Shown here in pieces: positions 52,756 to 60,951 of a stretch of DNA of 64,000 bases. Position numbers and translations under genes: made by a program. Numbering within the stretch: position 1 is the first letter of the stretch; each line of letters starts with the position of its first letter. The notes beneath the pieces were generated by a model. That model made no database searches, was not told where the DNA came from, and saw only the letters and a list, made by a program, of their open reading frames with translations. Source of the DNA: Paenibacillus cisolokensis (lineage in GTDB: Bacteria > Bacillota > Bacilli > Paenibacillales > Paenibacillaceae); assembly GCF_018403665.1 (NCBI RefSeq), contig NZ_BOVJ01000081.1, positions 1 through 64,000 on the forward strand, written 5' to 3'.

Positions 52756-53848
52756 CGGAGACGGCTGTCACGGCGGTCCGGTTCGAACGGCGAGTACCGG
52801 AGCGGGGTCTGCCGAAGGCTCGCCGGAAACGGTGAGTACCGGAGCGGGGACCGCCGAAGGCTCGCCGGAAATGGCAAGTACCGGAACGGGGACCGCCGAA
52901 GGCTTGCCGCGAACGGCGAGTACCGGAGCGGGGACCGCCGAAGGCTTGCCGCGAACGGCGAGTACCGGAGCGGGGTCTGCCGAAGGCTTGCCGCGAACGG
53001 CGAATACCGGAGCGGGGCCTGCCGAAGGCTCGCCGGAAACGGCGGATAGCCGCCGCGGGCGCCCGGCCGGCGTCCTGCGCTTCGTGCTGACGTGCTGGAA
53101 AATCAATCTGGCGGGTGCGATGGAATTTCGGCTGAGCTTCTTCCTGACGGCCGGCATGATGTTCATCAACAATTTCATGTGGCTGTTTTTCTGGAGTCTC
53201 TTCTTTCACCGGTTCCCCGCGGTGAACGGCTGGGAATTGAGCGACATCATGATGCTGTGGGCGGTCACCGCGGGCGGATTCGGCTGGGCGAACGTGCTGT
53301 TCGGCAATTTCAACCGGCTGGCGACGATTATTGCAACCGGGCAGCTCGACGTCTATCTGGCCCAGCCGAAGCCGGTGCTGCTCAACGTGTTGGCGAGCCG
53401 CATGTCCTTGACGGCGATCGGCGATTTGCTGTTCGGGTTTGCCGTTTACGGCATCGCCGGCGATCATTCGCTGCGCGGAGCGCTGCTGTTCGGGTTCGGG
53501 CTGCTGCTGGCGGGCGCGATTATTATGTTTTTTACACTCGCCGCCAACACGCTCGCCTTTTTCATCGGCAACGCCGAAGGGCTTGCCTATCAGCTGTTCA
53601 ACGGCTTTCTCGCGATTACGACCTATCCGACGGACATTTTCAAAGGCGCCGTCCGCATCGTCCTGTTTACCCTGGTGCCGGCCGGTCTCGTCAGCTATGT
53701 TCCGATCGGCTTGCTGCGCGACATGCGACCCGGTTTCGTCGCAGGCGCGACGGCGGCCGCGATCGTTTTGATGGCGCTGGCCATCGTTCTGTTCCGCTCC
53801 GGTCTCCGGCGCTACGGATCCGGCAATCAGCTGGCGCTGCGGCAATAG
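52739..53848 (+). CDS. ABC-2 type permease (COG3694-like) with a repeat-encoded N-terminal extension
   Basis: Second permease of the transporter. ATG 52739 overlaps the previous gene by 17 bp and no better start is visible downstream. Residues 1-17 lead into six 14-residue repeats of the type ASTGAGxAEGxPxT (residues 18-101), then a normal permease of about 260 residues with six hydrophobic helices (for example MMFINNFMWLFFWSLFF, GALLFGFGLLLAGAIIMFF) and the family motif YLAQPKPVLLNVL. The repeats are predicted cytoplasmic or flexible, low in hydrophobics. They are not part of the COG3694 family. Confidence 0.82.
   Translation: MSTADNGDGCHGGPVRTASTGAGSAEGSPETVSTGAGTAEGSPEMASTGTGTAEGLPRTASTGAGTAEGLPRTASTGAGSAEGLPRTANTGAGPAEGSPETADSRRGRPAGVLRFVLTCWKINLAGAMEFRLSFFLTAGMMFINNFMWLFFWSLFFHRFPAVNGWELSDIMMLWAVTAGGFGWANVLFGNFNRLATIIATGQLDVYLAQPKPVLLNVLASRMSLTAIGDLLFGFAVYGIAGDHSLRGALLFGFGLLLAGAIIMFFTLAANTLAFFIGNAEGLAYQLFNGFLAITTYPTDIFKGAVRIVLFTLVPAGLVSYVPIGLLRDMRPGFVAGATAAAIVLMALAIVLFRSGLRRYGSGNQLALRQ
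52790..53041 (+). repeat. 42-bp tandem repeat (six copies) inside the permease gene
   Basis: Six contiguous 42-bp units keep the reading frame and differ at a few positions (Ser/Thr/Pro at position 7, Ser-Pro-Glu or Leu-Pro-Arg near the end). The period and near identity make copy-number change by slippage likely. Confidence 0.9.
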
Positions 53849-53957
53849 TTCGCCTATCCGTCCGCAGACGGAGTCCTGTTCCGTTCTCCGGACCGTTCAT
53901 CCGGCTTTCCCCTTCCTTTATAGTGAATTACAGAAATAAAGAAAGGGTGAAAGCGGT

Positions 53958-54902
53958 GTGGGCACGAAAAGCGACTATGTGCTTGAAGTAACGGATTTGC
54001 ACAAATCGTTCGGCACCGTCAAAGCGGTAGACGGTATCGGCTTCGCGGCCGAACGGGGCGAAGTGTTTACGATTATCGGCCCGAACGGGGCAGGCAAGAC
54101 GACGACGCTGGAGATGATCGAAGGGCTGCAAAAACCGGACCGGGGCTCGATTTCGATTCTCGGCATGGAATGGGGCAAGGATACGGAAGCGATCAAAATG
54201 AAAATCGGCGTTCAGCCGCAGTCGAGCGCGCTGTTCGATCTGCTGACCGTCGAGGAAAATCTGGACGTATTTGCTTCCTTTTACGAAAAGCGGCGGCCGA
54301 TCGAAGACATTATCGAGATGGTCAATTTGTCGGAGCATCGCGGCAAGCGGGTCAAGACGCTGTCCGGCGGCCAGAAGCAGCGGCTCGCGATCGGCCTTTC
54401 GATGATCAACGATCCGGAGCTGATCTTCCTCGACGAGCCGACGACCGGTCTCGATCCGCAGGCGCGCAGAAACATTTGGGATATCGTTCGCAAGCTGAAA
54501 TCGCTCGGCAAAACGACCATTTTGACGACGCATTACATGGAAGAAGCCGAGCAGCTGAGCGACCGCGTCTGCATCGTCGATCAGGGGAAAGTTATCGCGA
54601 TCGATTCGCCGCGCGCGCTGATCGGACGGCTGACGCGCGAACGCGAGGTGCGGCTGACGTTCGCGGGCGGAGCGGGGGCGGCAGCGGCTGCCGAAGGCGC
54701 CGCCCGGATGGGCGCTGCGGCTGTGCGGGTTGAGCGCGAGCAGGACCGGCTTACCATATGGACGGCGAATCCGGAAGAAACGCTGTACGCGCTGTTCCGT
54801 TATACCCATGAGGAAGGGCTTGCTGTCGAGCAGGTGTCGATTCGGGAAATGAGTCTGGAGGATGTCTTCATCGCCTTCACCGGAAAGGAGTGGCGGGACT
54901 GA
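53958..54902 (+). CDS. ABC transporter ATP-binding protein (DrrA/CcmA-like)
   Basis: GTG start after AAAGGGTGAAAG. Walker A GPNGAGKTTT (about residue 42), Q-loop VQPQSSALFD, signature LSGGQKQRLAIG, Walker B LIFLDEPTTGLD and H-loop TTHYMEEAE are all canonical. The C-terminal 90 residues, containing an Ala-rich stretch, form the accessory domain of drug and polysaccharide-type exporters. 314 aa; pairs with the next gene. The 109-bp gap before it separates it from the preceding transporter, so it may be an independent operon. Confidence 0.9.
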   Translation: MGTKSDYVLEVTDLHKSFGTVKAVDGIGFAAERGEVFTIIGPNGAGKTTTLEMIEGLQKPDRGSISILGMEWGKDTEAIKMKIGVQPQSSALFDLLTVEENLDVFASFYEKRRPIEDIIEMVNLSEHRGKRVKTLSGGQKQRLAIGLSMINDPELIFLDEPTTGLDPQARRNIWDIVRKLKSLGKTTILTTHYMEEAEQLSDRVCIVDQGKVIAIDSPRALIGRLTREREVRLTFAGGAGAAAAAEGAARMGAAAVRVEREQDRLTIWTANPEETLYALFRYTHEEGLAVEQVSIREMSLEDVFIAFTGKEWRD

Positions 54903-56014
54903 TGGGGAACAAATCCGGGATTCGCCAGTTCGGCAAGCTGTTCGGCGCTCACTTTAAGATGACGTTTCGCGAAAAGCAGGTTTGGTTTTGGTCGATCTTT
55001 TACCCGGTGCTGCTGCTGGTCATTTTCCTGCTCATATTCGGCAGAACGGGCAGCGACGATTTCTCCGCGCGGATTGCGGTCGTGGAAGGCGCGTCCACGC
55101 CGGCCGCCGCAGGGGTCAAAGAGGCGCTCGGATATGTGGATGTGCTGGAGCAGACCGAAGAGAAGCCGGCCAATCTGGACGAAGCGCGGCAGTGGTTGAT
55201 CGACAAGGAGGTCGACGCGGTCGTCGCGCTGCCGGAAGCCGGCGGGGAGATCAAGCTGCTGCTGAACAAGGAGAAGCAAAATTCGGTAACCGCGCAGGCG
55301 GTATCCGGCATATTGAACCAGCTGGTCGTGCAGTCCTCCCTGGCGGCCGCAGGCGTCGAACCGCAGTTGACGATCGCGACGGAATATGTGTCGGCCGGCA
55401 GCGACAAGCTGTCGTACACCGACTTTCTGATGACGGGCATGATTGCGCTAGCCATCTCCCAGTCCGGCTTGTTCGGCATGATGGGCATGGTCGAAATGCG
55501 CCGGAACGGGCTGCTGAAGCGGCTGTTTCTGGCGCCGGTCGACTTGCGGATGTTCGGCCTCAGCAGCATGGCCGTACGCTTCCTGCTCAGCCTGATCCAG
55601 GTTGCGCTGCTGACGTTGATCGGCGTCCTGTTCTTCGGCGCCCATCTCAACGTCGATCCGCTAGGCTTCGCGCTCGTGTTTTTGGTCGGCACGCTGTCAT
55701 TTGCCGGCATGGGCTTCCTGATCGCGGCTGTCAGCAAGTCGATGGACAGCTACATGGGCATCGCGAATCTGGCAAGTTTTCTCATGATGTTTCTGAGCGG
55801 CATTTTCTTCGATCTGGGCTCGCTGCCCGAATATATCCGGCCGATTTCGCATGTTTTGCCGCTTACTTATTTTGCGGACGGCTTGCGGGATGCGATGGTG
55901 TACGGTTTCGGGATCGGGAGCGGGAACTTCTGGCTCAACCTGGGGATTATGGCGGTCTGGGGGCTGACGGCCTTTCTGATCGGGTCGCGGCTGTACAAGT
56001 GGAATAAAGCGTAG
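54902..56014 (+). CDS. ABC-2 type exporter permease (DrrB/YhaP-like)
   Basis: ATG 54902 shares a base with the ATPase stop; GGAG lies 11 bp upstream. The 370-residue protein starts with a short cytoplasmic segment and a first membrane helix (FYPVLLLVIFLLIFG), then a large extracytoplasmic loop of about 170 residues, then five helices. EMRRNGLLKRLFLAPVDLRMF is the typical ABC-2 coupling region. Single-permease architecture suggests a homodimer. Substrate cannot be read from sequence. Confidence 0.88.
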   Translation: MGNKSGIRQFGKLFGAHFKMTFREKQVWFWSIFYPVLLLVIFLLIFGRTGSDDFSARIAVVEGASTPAAAGVKEALGYVDVLEQTEEKPANLDEARQWLIDKEVDAVVALPEAGGEIKLLLNKEKQNSVTAQAVSGILNQLVVQSSLAAAGVEPQLTIATEYVSAGSDKLSYTDFLMTGMIALAISQSGLFGMMGMVEMRRNGLLKRLFLAPVDLRMFGLSSMAVRFLLSLIQVALLTLIGVLFFGAHLNVDPLGFALVFLVGTLSFAGMGFLIAAVSKSMDSYMGIANLASFLMMFLSGIFFDLGSLPEYIRPISHVLPLTYFADGLRDAMVYGFGIGSGNFWLNLGIMAVWGLTAFLIGSRLYKWNKA

Positions 56015-56040
56015 GACGCCTGGCGCGTCCTCGCCCGCAT

Positions 56041-56073
56041 GCAAGACTGTCCGTTCGGGGCAGTCTTGCTTTG
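56041..56073 (+). terminator. Terminator after the second ABC transporter
   Basis: Stem GCAAGACTGTCC / GGGCAGTCTTGC (one G-U), loop GTTCG, followed by TTTG. A second small hairpin (AGGACGC / GCGTCCT) precedes it at 56013-56031. Confidence 0.75.
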
Positions 56074-56163
56074 TCTTCGCGTTCGCAGCCGCATGCTCCG
56101 TATTATTTCATATTGTTGCATAACGATGAAAACCCTTTTATTTCTTTGCCGCTTCCGCTGATT

Positions 56164-56169
56164 TATAAT
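56164..56169 (+). promoter_or_regulatory. Possible -10 box for the oxidoreductase operon
   Basis: Perfect TATAAT, 34 bp before the gene start; the -35 region (TTTCTT at 56141-56146, 17 bp away) is poor. Confidence 0.45.
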
Positions 56170-56202
56170 GTAGGCAAACGGGAGAGAGGTTGTGAGATTC
56201 GT

Positions 56203-57192
56203 ATGAGCAAAACGTTGCGCTGGGGCATTATCGGCTGCGCGGGAATCGCCAAGCGGGCGATGATTCCGGGCATTCGCCATTCGCAAACGGGCGTCGTGGC
56301 GGCCATTGCGAGCCGCGAGCTGTCCAAAGCGCGGGAGACGGCCGAGGAGCTCGATATTCCGAAGGCGTACGGCAGCTACGAGGAGCTGCTGCTCGATCCG
56401 GAAATTGATGCCGTTTACATTCCGCTGCCCAACCATCTGCATATGGAGTGGACGATACGCGCGGCGAAGGCCGGCAAGCATGTGCTTTGCGAGAAACCGA
56501 TCGCGCTCAACGCGGAGGAAGCGCAGCGGATGGCGGACGAATGCGCCAAAGCCGGCGTCGTGCTGGCGGAAGCGTTCATGTACCGGCATCATCCGCGCTA
56601 CGACCGGATCAAGGAAATTATCCGCTCCGGCGAAATCGGCGATATTCGCGGCATTCACAGCACCTTCACGTTCAACAGCGCAGGCCATAAAGGCAATGTC
56701 CGCTTCCGCAAAGACTGGGGCGGCGGCGCGATTTACGATGTCGGCTGCTATCCGATCAGCGTCGCCAGACTGCTGCTCGATGCCGAGCCGGAGGCGGCGA
56801 CGGTCCATGCGCTGTTGTCTCCGGAGCATGACCATGTCGATATGATGGCGTCCGGTCTGGTGGAATTTCCGGGCAGCGTCGCCCTGACGTTCGATTGCGC
56901 GATGTGGGCCGCATTCCGCAATACGCTGGAAGTGCTCGGCACGGATGGACGCATCGAGGTGCCGTCCGCCTTTATCGGCGAGCCGCATTTCAAGGTGTAT
57001 GCGAAGGACGGGGAGCGCGAGGAGCGGATGGAGACGCTCGACCAGTACGCGCTGCAGGCCGACGATTTTGCCCGGACCGTGTGGGGCGAGCAGCCGCAGC
57101 GTTTCAGCCCGGCCGACGCGGTGAACAACATGAAGGTCATCGACGCCTGCCTTCGTTCCGCAGAGACGCGCGAGCGCGTCGTCATTTCCTAA
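56203..57192 (+). CDS. Gfo/Idh/MocA family NAD(P)-dependent oxidoreductase
   Basis: ATG 56203 follows a GGAGAGAGG stretch about 14 bp upstream. The N-terminal Rossmann fold (RWGIIGCAGIAKRAMIPGI), IPLPNHLHMEWTIRAAKAGKHVLCEKP (the EKP motif with the catalytic-region Lys) and the C-terminal sugar-binding domain with GGGAIYDVGCYPISVAR define the family. These enzymes act on sugars, inositols or related polyols; the exact substrate is unknown. 329 aa. It stands in a probable operon with the aldo/keto reductase and esterase. Confidence 0.88.
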   Translation: MSKTLRWGIIGCAGIAKRAMIPGIRHSQTGVVAAIASRELSKARETAEELDIPKAYGSYEELLLDPEIDAVYIPLPNHLHMEWTIRAAKAGKHVLCEKPIALNAEEAQRMADECAKAGVVLAEAFMYRHHPRYDRIKEIIRSGEIGDIRGIHSTFTFNSAGHKGNVRFRKDWGGGAIYDVGCYPISVARLLLDAEPEAATVHALLSPEHDHVDMMASGLVEFPGSVALTFDCAMWAAFRNTLEVLGTDGRIEVPSAFIGEPHFKVYAKDGEREERMETLDQYALQADDFARTVWGEQPQRFSPADAVNNMKVIDACLRSAETRERVVIS

Positions 57193-57222
57193 ACCTAATC
57201 CAACACTGAAAGGGGAGCCCTT

Positions 57223-58170
57223 ATGCGTTCGGTCAAAATCGAAGGGTTAAAGCAGGAAGTCGCTCCGCTCATTATGGGATCGGATTATTTTACGCCCGAA
57301 ATATACGACTTGGTCAGCCAAAACCTTGACGCATTCGTCGCCATCGGCGGCAATACGATCGATACGGCGTTCATTTACTGCGGCGGAAAAAGCGAGCAGG
57401 CGATCGGCATGTGGATAGAGGAGCGCAACAATCGCGAGGACATTCTGATCTGGACGAAAGGCGCTCATCCGAACGAGAAGGGCAAGCGCGTCAACCGCGA
57501 CGCCATTGCCGAGGAGCTTGCGATCAGCCTGGAGAGGCTGCGCACCGACTATGTCGACCTGTACGCCCTCCATCGAGACGACCCGGATGTACCGGTCGGC
57601 CATATTTTGGAGGCGCTGAACGAGCATGTCGAAGCGGGACGCATCCACGCTTTCGGCGCATCCAACTGGACGTGGCAGCGGCTGGAGGAGGCGAACCGGT
57701 ACGCGGAGGAACACGGATTGATCGGCTTCTCGTTCAACAGTCCGAATCTTAGTCTGGCCAAAGCGAAGGAGCCGTACTGGCACGATTGCGTCAGCGTGGA
57801 CGACGAGATGCACGCCTGGCATGTCCGGACCGGGCTGCCGCTTTTCTCGTGGTCTTCGCAGGCGCGCGGCTTCTTCACCGGCCGTTATACGCCGGAAGAC
57901 CGCTCGAATGCGGATCTGGTACGGGTATTCTACAATGACGCGAACTGGGAGCGATACCGGCGCGCCGAGCAGCTCGCAAAGGAGAAGGGCTGCGAGACGA
58001 TCCAGATTGCGCTCGCCTATGTGCTGAATCAGCCTTATCCGACCGGGGCGGTTATCGGCCCGCGCAATGAAGCCGAGCTGCGTTCGTGCCGGGAAGCGGC
58101 GGATATCGTGCTGACGCCGGAGGAGATCCGCTGGCTCGATCTGTCCGCCGACCGGGACGGAGCGGCTTGA
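57223..58170 (+). CDS. Aldo/keto reductase
   Basis: ATG after GAAAGGGG. NADPH-dependent TIM-barrel oxidoreductase with the tetrad visible: DTAFIY (Asp, Tyr), WTKGAH (Lys) and LYALHRDDP (His). GASNWTWQRLEEAN, SWSSQARGFFTG and GAVIGPRNEAEL (cofactor end) follow. 315 aa. It is 30 bp downstream of the Gfo/Idh gene and overlaps the esterase by 4 bp, so the three are likely co-expressed in carbohydrate metabolism. Confidence 0.88.
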   Translation: MRSVKIEGLKQEVAPLIMGSDYFTPEIYDLVSQNLDAFVAIGGNTIDTAFIYCGGKSEQAIGMWIEERNNREDILIWTKGAHPNEKGKRVNRDAIAEELAISLERLRTDYVDLYALHRDDPDVPVGHILEALNEHVEAGRIHAFGASNWTWQRLEEANRYAEEHGLIGFSFNSPNLSLAKAKEPYWHDCVSVDDEMHAWHVRTGLPLFSWSSQARGFFTGRYTPEDRSNADLVRVFYNDANWERYRRAEQLAKEKGCETIQIALAYVLNQPYPTGAVIGPRNEAELRSCREAADIVLTPEEIRWLDLSADRDGAA

Positions 58171-59000
58171 ATCCGGTGGCGGCCTGGGAACTGTTGTGGC
58201 CGGATGGCGCTCCGCTGGCCGAAGGAAATGGGGACGAAGACCGTCCCGCCATCATGCCTTTTCTGGCGGAGAGCGGAGCCGCTTCGGGTTCGCCGCGCGG
58301 AGCGATTGTCGTGTGCCCCGGCGGCGGCTATGCCGTCCGGGCTGCGCATGAAGGCGAGCCGATCGCGCGCTGGCTGAACGGCTTGGGCATATCGGCTTTC
58401 GTGCTGCGCTATCGGGTTGCGCCTTACCGTTATCCGGCGGCCCTGCTCGATGTGCAGCGGGCCATCCGCACCGTACGCAGCCGGGCCGCGGAATGGGGCG
58501 TCGATCCGCAGCGGATCGGGGTGCTCGGCTTCTCCGCCGGCGGGCATTTGGCCGCGATGGCCGGCACCCGCTTCGATGACGGCGATCCCGGGGCGGCCGA
58601 TCCGGCGGACCGGGCATCCTGCCGGCCGGATGCGATGATTCTCTGCTATCCGGTTATAACGATGCGCGGACCTTACCGGCACGAAGGATCGCTGCGCAAT
58701 CTGCTCGGTCCCGAGCCCGATCCGGATATGGCCGCATCGCTCAGCGGCGAGGCGCAGGTAAGCGCGAAGACGCCGCCCGCTTTCCTGTGGCATACGGCCG
58801 ACGATCCGGTGGCCGTCGAGAACAGCCTGATGATGGCGGCCGCTCTCAGCCGGCACGGCGTGCCGTTCGATCTGCATGTGTACCAGCAGGGGCGTCACGG
58901 ACTCGGGCTCGCCGAGCATGACGAGCATGTCGGCACGTGGACCGGTCTGTGCGCCATCTGGCTGAAGCGCAACGGCTGGCCGGCGTCCTCGCCCGTTTGA
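58167..59000 (+). CDS. Alpha/beta hydrolase, probable carbohydrate esterase type
   Basis: TTG 58167 overlaps the previous stop (TTGA), with a GGAG site 5 bp upstream. The 277-residue protein has the oxyanion-region motif VVCPGGGYAVRAAHEGEPIA, the nucleophile elbow GFSAGGHLAAM, the acid in HTADDPVAVENS and the His in QGRHGLGLAEHDEHV, a complete triad. The HGGG-like and esterase-D/acetyl-xylan-esterase-like layout and the neighbours suggest removal of ester groups from a sugar. The Ala/Asp-rich stretch in the middle is a loop. Confidence 0.85.
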   Translation: MNPVAAWELLWPDGAPLAEGNGDEDRPAIMPFLAESGAASGSPRGAIVVCPGGGYAVRAAHEGEPIARWLNGLGISAFVLRYRVAPYRYPAALLDVQRAIRTVRSRAAEWGVDPQRIGVLGFSAGGHLAAMAGTRFDDGDPGAADPADRASCRPDAMILCYPVITMRGPYRHEGSLRNLLGPEPDPDMAASLSGEAQVSAKTPPAFLWHTADDPVAVENSLMMAAALSRHGVPFDLHVYQQGRHGLGLAEHDEHVGTWTGLCAIWLKRNGWPASSPV

Positions 59001-59021
59001 TGCGCCAACCGGCCGGCACTC

Positions 59022-59057
59022 GTCCGTTCGTCCGTATCGGGGCGAACGGACTTTTTT
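59022..59057 (+). terminator. Terminator after the esterase gene
   Basis: Stem GTCCGTTCG (59022-59030) / CGAACGGAC (59043-59051), followed by TTTTTT. Confidence 0.88.
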
Positions 59058-59096
59058 GTGCGGCAATGGCTTTACGACGATGTCTGTGGTGTCCGT

Positions 59097-59240
59097 TTGG
59101 GAGACGTTTTGGGTGCTATTTGAGGTGCTATTTGAGGTGCCCGTTTGGGGGAGCGGCTGGAGGGGCGATTGGAGAAGCGTTTGGAGGAACGCTTGGAGAA
59201 GCGTTTGGAGGAACGTTTGGAGGAACGTTTGGAGGGCCGT
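59097..59240. repeat. 12-bp minisatellite (TTGGAGGAACGT type, 12 units)
   Basis: Twelve contiguous 12-bp units share the frame TTGGAGnnnCGT; units at 59181, 59205 and 59217 are almost identical, and the upstream ones (59097-59144) are diverged. It lies just after a terminator. Both strands stay open because 12 is a multiple of 3 (KRLEERLE-like on +, PPNVPPNA-like on -), but there is no start with a ribosome site, so I do not call a gene. Confidence 0.85.
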
Positions 59241-59328
59241 TTGAGGTTCGGTCAGAGTTATGTCCTCCTTTGTCCTTTGCTCGAAAGGCACTTTCCATTC
59301 TGGCATTCCGACCGTAAATGTAAAATAA

Positions 59329-60076
59329 TTGCACTTTGTGCAACCAACCGCCGCTGTAGCTTCTTTTCCGGCCAATTCATTGTACAACGTGCAGCTAAAA
59401 TCGAATATGTGCCCCTCTTTCGGACGTTCCGGCCGAATTCAATGCACTTTGTGCAACCAACCGCCGCTGTAGCTTCTTTTCCGGCCAATTCATTGTACAA
59501 CGTGCAACTAAAATCGAATATGTGCCCCTCTTTCGGACGTTCCGGCCGAATTCAATGCACTTTGTGCAACCAACCGCCGCTGTAGCTTCATTTTCGGCCA
59601 ATTCATTGTACAACATGCAACTAAAATCGAATATGTGCCCTTCTTTCGGACGCTCCGGCCGAATTCAATGCACTTTGTGCAACCAACCGCCGCTGCAGCT
59701 TCATTTTCGACCATTTCATTGTACAACGTGCAACTAAAATCGAATATGTGCCCCTCTTTCGGACGTTCCGGCCGAATTCAATGCACTTTGTGCAACTATC
59801 CCGCCGCTGCAGCTTCTTTTTCAGCCATTTCATTGTACAACGTGCAGCTAAAATCGAATATGTGCCTCTCTTTCGGACGTTCCGGCCGAATTCAATGCAC
59901 TTTGTGCAACTATCCCGCCGCTGCAGCTTCATTTTCGACCATTTCATTGTACAACGTGCAACTAAAATCGAATTTGTGCCCCTCTTTCGGACGTTCCGGC
60001 CGAATTCAATGCACTTTGTGCAACCAACCGCCGCTGCAGCTTCTTTTCCGGCCAATTCATTGTACAACGTGCAACT
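59329..60076. repeat. 113-bp tandem repeat array (about 6.6 copies)
   Basis: The landmark CAACCAACCGCCGCTG or CAACTATCCCGCCGCTG recurs at 59341, 59454, 59567, 59680, 59793, 59907 and 60021, spacing 113, 113, 113, 113, 114, 114. Each unit holds two hairpin-forming palindromes, TTGTACAACGTGCAA and TGCACTTTGTGCA, about 65 bp apart. Copies differ at scattered bases. A period not divisible by three and open frames in several phases on both strands argue against a protein. Whole-unit conservation with no variable spacer rules out CRISPR. Confidence 0.92.
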
Positions 60077-60120
60077 AGAACGAGTTTGAAATACTTCTCC
60101 AGAGCCAGCCGCGACTTTCT

Positions 60121-60309
60121 TCAGTTTCCATGCCACGGTTCTCTTTCTATGTAACGGTTCTTGACTCTTGCGATTTCTTCATCAAAGGCACGAAACGGAC
60201 AGACGGGTAACGTGAGGGCTCCAATCGAGTTTAGGCGGAGAGCCGGAGATTGATGAAGAACGTCGAAAAGAGGCTTCTTCTCCAGACCTTGCTGATAGGC
60301 ATCAACCAC
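60121..60309 (-). pseudogene. Short unrecognised reading frame, possible remnant
   Basis: A 62-residue frame from GTG 60309, with an in-frame TGA at 60325-60327 shortly before it and no clear ribosome site. The sequence (VVDAYQQGLEKKPLFDVLHQ, later RVKNRYIEREPWHGN) is not low complexity and reads like part of a larger protein. I do not recognise the family. Confidence 0.25.
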
Positions 60310-60510
60310 GGTCTGCCCGAAAAGTCATCTCGAATCGGGCGTACCACATCGCCAAGGGGCTAATCCGTTTCCCCGTTCATCGATTTCTGACGCACAATGA
60401 AATCAGCATCTTCGGGTCTGTTTGTATTGGAATATTGAACAACTTGCAGGCGGAAAATATTTGGTCAGCAGCAACTCGTTCTCTAAGTCGACGACTAAAA
60501 AAACGCTAGT

Positions 60511-60744
60511 TTGAAGGGGTGGCTAGAAAATGGCAATGCTGTTGATGGAGTTTCTGTAAAGTATGAGGTAATCAAAACCGTTAACAGCAAGGAAGTTTTA
60601 TATGGTACAGGATATGTCAACAGACAAGTACCTGAGCGTCCTTCGTCTGATTGGTTTTACCTTGTTTACTCGGATGTTCCCGACGATAGCAGTTACCGCA
60701 TCAAGTTTACCGACCTTAAAACTGTCGCAATCATTCGGTTTTGA
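60511..60744 (+). pseudogene. Short unrecognised reading frame, possible fragment of a surface or beta-sandwich protein
   Basis: About 77 residues beginning at TTG 60511, preceded in frame by a TAA at 60496, with no good ribosome site. The sequence (NGNAVDGVSVKYEVIKTV, SDWFYLVYSDVPDDSSYRIK) has the alternating pattern of a beta-rich domain. Codon use is more AT-rich than neighbours. Fragment status is likely. Confidence 0.3.
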
Positions 60745-60951
60745 TCCTCTTCATTTCCCCTTTCTTCGACAAAAACCGCTTTAGCAAATCTTTATATGAT
60801 GATTTCCAAATATTACGTAACTTTTTTTCGTCTTCATCCGTCTATACAGGTATATGAGAATTATTAGAATCTGCTAATGAGCGTTTCATAGACCGAAACG
60901 TAAGTTGAAAGCAGGACGACATGAGGGGGAGGAGCAACAATCGACGATGAA

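Larger units (their letters stand above)
60078..60951. other. AT-richer gene-poor stretch after the repeat array
   Basis: Base composition shifts to lower GC than the flanking genes, and only short frames are present. It holds a possible minus-strand remnant (60121-60309) and a plus-strand remnant (60511-60744). No terminator, IS ends or tRNA were recognised. It looks like decayed or imported DNA at the junction before the next transporter. Confidence 0.5.

Noticed and set aside
52739-53091. A downstream start for the second permease that would exclude the repeats
   Set aside because: No start codon with a ribosome site is visible between the repeats and the first membrane helix, and the upstream ATG is coupled to the previous gene.
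59097-59240. A coiled-coil protein gene from the 12-bp repeat
   Set aside because: The frames lack a credible start and ribosome site, and both strands are open simply because the period is a multiple of three.
59329-60076. CRISPR array
   Set aside because: The whole 113-bp unit is conserved in every copy; there are no variable spacers and no cas genes.
59621-60136. A 171-residue minus-strand gene across the 113-bp repeats
   Set aside because: The unit length is not a multiple of three, several frames on both strands are open in the same stretch, and no ribosome site is present.
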